A stretch of 21,947 bases of DNA from Cyclostephanos tholiformis (taxonomy: Eukaryota; Bacillariophyta; Thalassiosirophyceae; Thalassiosirales; Thalassiosiraceae), in the NCBI GenBank assembly GCA_036939975.1, contig JALLPB010000142.1, forward strand, positions 1-21,947, read 5' to 3'. Shown here in pieces: positions 19,080 to 21,947 of the stretch. Below the pieces are notes generated by a model that was not told where the DNA came from, did no database searches, and saw only the letters and a program-made list of their open reading frames with translations. The first letter of the stretch is position 1, and each line of letters opens with the position of its first letter. A program made the translations under genes and the position numbers.

Positions 19080-21913
19080 TCACCCCTCGTGATCGGTATT
19101 GTCCTTAATACCTTTCTTCCACAACTTAGAAACTACAGAATGAAGCAACCTTCCATGATTTTTAAGCACAAACTCCTGTTCTTTCCCTCTTTTCCTGGCA
19201 CTTCCTGCCCAATCCAAATCCATGGACACCCCCTCCAGCTCCAGCGCGAGCTCTCTCTCAATTGTTTGGAAAAAATTCAACCAGCCTATCTTGATCTGTT
19301 GCCATCCACTTTGCACTCCCTTCACCAAAATTGGTGCTATGTTCGACCATCTTTCCCTGGTCTGTGGCAATCCCATTTGCAGCAAATACATAAGCTGCAT
19401 TATAAGAAACTCAATGTGTCGCCGCAGCTCATCCAAGTGAAGGTTCCGAGTTTTACCATGAAGCGCAGTTAAGTTCTTCATAAAAAGAGCCGAACTCTTG
19501 AAAAGAACTAGAAGCGTAGCATTTGAAGAGTCTGAGGACGTTGTGAGCTGCTCACCCGTCGATTCTCCCACTAAAGAAATGCAATCTAAGTTCATCGGAA
19601 TGTTTGTTTGCGCATCCACTGTCACTTTCGTCAGTCGGTCTCTGCCAAAGTCACTCCTGTCTTCCACAGTCACATCGATTGCCTTAGACGCACCCTCACA
19701 TATTGACTATTCATGTATGAACCCCGGTCAAGTTAATCAGAAAAAGAAGATACTTTACAACATCAAGCCTGATTAAGGAAGAAACAACTCACTTCGTCAT
19801 TGACACATAGGTCCAACATTTTCTTCTGATCATTGCTTGATTCAACCTCGACTTCCACCTCGCTGCCACTTCCCGCTGTCACATCAAAGACGCCAAGCCC
19901 GCTTTCCCCAATCGATGTCTTCTCGATATTGTCGCTTGTAATATCAACATTGCTATCAGTGGGGACAGAATCAGATTCACTAGAGGGCATCTTCGACACA
20001 CTGTCCTCGAGCGACTCCATACGATTCGACGACGAGGGTGACGAGTGAGAGAGCGGTCTCCCCGAGAAGTGTTTTCTGACAAGCGCAACCAAGACCGAAA
20101 AGACAACGATGGCCAAACTTCGCACCATCAACCGTCGCTTCTTCCGCGACTTTCTCGCCTCGGCGAGTCCGTCTGGGCCCATCCCCGAGGCAATTACGGC
20201 TTGGAAGGATATTCCATCGAGCCACAGAGCACAAGAGGAGCCTACGTGGCTACTCGATTTCACCGTCGCGGGTTGGGCTCCGCCATGGGATTGAGAAGAG
20301 ATTCCGCCACCAACGGGCCCGAGCTTGACCCTATTCTTGCGTTGATGACGATTCAGCTTCTTGGTTGCGTGTCCACGTCCTTCGTTGAGCATCCTTCGAC
20401 GTAATGCCCAATCAGATTCGGCGGTCGACGCCAGGGCCCACGACGGCGGAGGCTGGAGGAGGGCGATGGTTGAGGAGTGGGCCATAAGAGGTTGGAGGGT
20501 GATTTCAGTGTGATATCGCCTCGCCAGGTTGATAAGGTTTCGTGGCGGGATCTTGTGCATTAATGAAACGGCCAGATCGATTAGCTCCTGAAATGGAACC
20601 CTCGCACCGCTGCCGTTGTTATTCCTCGACGAGGTTGCTCCTCCCGAACCCAACACGAGGCTACCGTTGCCATCGTCGTCAATGCTCTGATCCTGCAAGC
20701 TCGGGTCGTAGCTAGCGTCGTCGTCCTCCCCCGTAACGTATCCAGCGTTGTTGTTTCCGTGACCGCCGCCGCCGCCGCCGCCGCCGCCGCCCCCTCCGCC
20801 TTCCCCCGGCAGGTACTTCCACCCGACGTTGCTCGAATTCTTTGGCAGGTCCGCGAGGGCGTGGTGGACGCAAGCGAAGTCGCAATCGGCGCCGAGGACC
20901 TCGATGCGATTCAGCGGGTGTATCATCATGGCCACGCTAACGTACACGGACATTAGCGGATGACTCGATATGAAGAAGTCGTACAGTCGCTTGACGAGCG
21001 CGGTATCGCGCACGTCGTGCGCGAACCACGTGATCACCCAGCTAAGGCAGAAGTACGGTTCCATCTCGCAATCGTGGAGGTGGGAATGGAGCTGCGCATC
21101 GAACGCCGCCGTAAGCGGCATGATTATCAGTCTCAGCGCCGCCTGGAGGGTGCGGAAGTTCGATCGCATCGCATCGCGGAAGTGCGACCGCGACAATCGC
21201 AGCAGGACCCGACACGCTAGGTCAAGTCCCATGGACGAGGCGGTCGCGTACGCCGAGCGGAGGGGGTCGTCCACGACGACGTCGACGACGGGGGCGGGGT
21301 CGGCGGGTACGGTCGTCGTGGCCCCCCCCAGCGCCGATAGGACGATGCTCCCCACGTCGTGAAATCCCTGGTAGTACCTCAACCTGCCGTCCTCCCCCCC
21401 CCCCACCCCGCCTCCCCAACCTTCTCCTTCCCCATCGCGATGGTCGATATCCCCGTCCTCCAAGTCGCCGTGGTAACTCATCGTCAGCACCAGATTGAGG
21501 TAGTCGCCCAGCCTCCTCTGCTTCTTCTTCAGCAGCGACACGATGCGACGGCGGTGCTTGTTCCTCATTTGGAAGTTCCTCGACCGCTGCGATCCGGTGA
21601 GCAGATGCCACGTCGACCTCGACACGTCACGCTCTATCTGCTCGGCGTCGGGGGATGGATCGGAGATGGGCATCGTCGACGCGTTGTTGACGGCATCATT
21701 CGATGACATCACCGACGTCGGCGATGATGACGACGACTGAGCGGTGGCGGGATGGGTGGCGGTCGAGACGGCGGCAGAATGGCAGTCGTCGTCGTCGTCG
21801 TCTCGACGGGGCGGGGGGCGTCGGTGGTGGTGGTGGTGGGCCCGACGACGATTCGGCGAGGCGGGCGATAGAGGCGCGATCGACGATATGCCGACGAGCT
21901 TGGGCCAGGCCAT
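19080..21913 (-). CDS. TBC-domain Rab GTPase-activating protein, TBC1D20/Gyp8-like, with membrane anchor and long C-terminal extension
   Basis: Two exons on the - strand, 21913-19793 and 19706-19080, give about 915 aa. The ATG sits in GGAAGATGGCC. After a His/Asp-rich disordered N-terminus, the TBC domain (about 90-360) shows IERDVSR (93-99), the IxxDxxR arginine-finger motif, and YYQG (180-183), the YxQG glutamine finger. Both catalytic fingers are intact. EMEPYFCLSWVITWFAHD and the following helices resemble TBC1D20/Gyp8, an ER-associated GAP for Rab1/Ypt1 that carries a C-terminal membrane helix. Here LAIVVFSVLVALV (about 600-612) after a basic KSRKKRR is the likely anchor. A Gly run of about 13 and an Asn-rich stretch separate domain and anchor. 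About 300 residues follow the anchor, Ser/Asp/Glu-rich and then helical, with no recognised domain and two NxT sequons. This tail is much longer than in TBC1D20. Membership in the TBC family is firm; the TBC1D20 subfamily call is inferred. Confidence 0.85.
19707..19792 (-). other. Intron of the TBC gene
   Basis: On the - strand the donor is GACGAA|GTGAGT and the preferred acceptor CATGAATAG|TCAATA, 86 nt, phase 0, with a branch-point-like CTGATTAAC upstream. Reading through adds nine residues and a stop. Two further AG sites, 12 and 24 nt downstream, also keep the frame. Confidence 0.75.
20763..20790 (-). repeat. CCG trinucleotide repeat coding poly-Gly in the TBC protein
   Basis: Nine CCG units on the + strand read GGC/Gly on the coding strand, in a Gly run followed by H-G-N-N-N. 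The run lies in the linker between the TBC domain and the membrane anchor, where length changes should be tolerated. Confidence 0.9.
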
Positions 21914-21933
21914 CTTCCTGAGCGAGTCTATTA

Positions 21934-21947
21934 TTTTTTTTTTTTTT
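21934..21947. repeat. T homopolymer at the window edge
   Basis: A run of 14 T reaches the last base of the window, starting 21 nt upstream of the TBC gene's ATG (poly-A on its coding strand). It could be 5' UTR or promoter poly(dA:dT). It could also mark a contig edge. Confidence 0.7.

Noticed and set aside
19222..19776. + strand frames of 70-90 codons opposite the second TBC exon
   Set aside because: They are short and without motifs. The opposite strand gives a longer frame that splices in phase to the TBC gene.

Overview
The window looks like nuclear DNA of a diatom or another closely related stramenopile. The reasons are nine short spliceosomal introns of 75-92 nt with ordinary GT...AG ends, compact gene spacing, no operon or ribosome-binding-site structure, a membrane protein with Pro/Thr-rich (EPTP) repeats, and eukaryote-only families (SWR1-type chromatin remodeller, TBC Rab-GAP, soluble-type adenylyl cyclase fused to a class I phosphodiesterase). 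The diatom assignment is inference. 'Eukaryotic, intron-bearing protist' is what the sequence shows directly.

Layout. (1) 162-6776, + strand: a six-exon gene for a protein of about 2057 aa with two class III cyclase domains, an NTPase module, a TPR-like region and a C-terminal HD-type cyclic-nucleotide phosphodiesterase domain. Its true 5' end may lie left of the window. (2) 7038-10502, - strand, convergent with gene 1: a long low-complexity orphan protein whose 5' end is not settled. (3) A roughly 0.75-0.87 kb spacer (to 11371) carrying a nested inverted repeat. (4) 11372-12220, - strand: a single-pass membrane protein with EPTP repeats. (5) A 301-nt head-to-head promoter region. (6) 12522-18605, + strand: a four-exon SWR1/SRCAP/PIE1-type remodeller of about 1949 aa that continues past its ATPase into a WW-like segment, an F-box and a right-handed beta-helix. 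(7) A 474-nt convergent spacer. (8) 19080-21913, - strand: a two-exon TBC1D20/Gyp8-like Rab-GAP of about 915 aa with a membrane anchor and a long C-terminal extension. The window ends in a T run just upstream of that gene.

No RNA gene, transposase, CRISPR array or viral gene was seen. The genes are not an obvious pathway. The two most unusual things are domain fusions: cyclic-nucleotide synthesis and breakdown in one soluble polypeptide, and a chromatin remodeller carrying an FBXO11-like F-box/beta-helix tail. By eye, the 5' parts of genes 2, 6 and 8 are GC-rich with G/C homopolymers while their 3' parts are AT-richer. This holds on both strands. Exon joins were worked out by hand from splice consensus, reading phase and family conservation; there is no transcript evidence.
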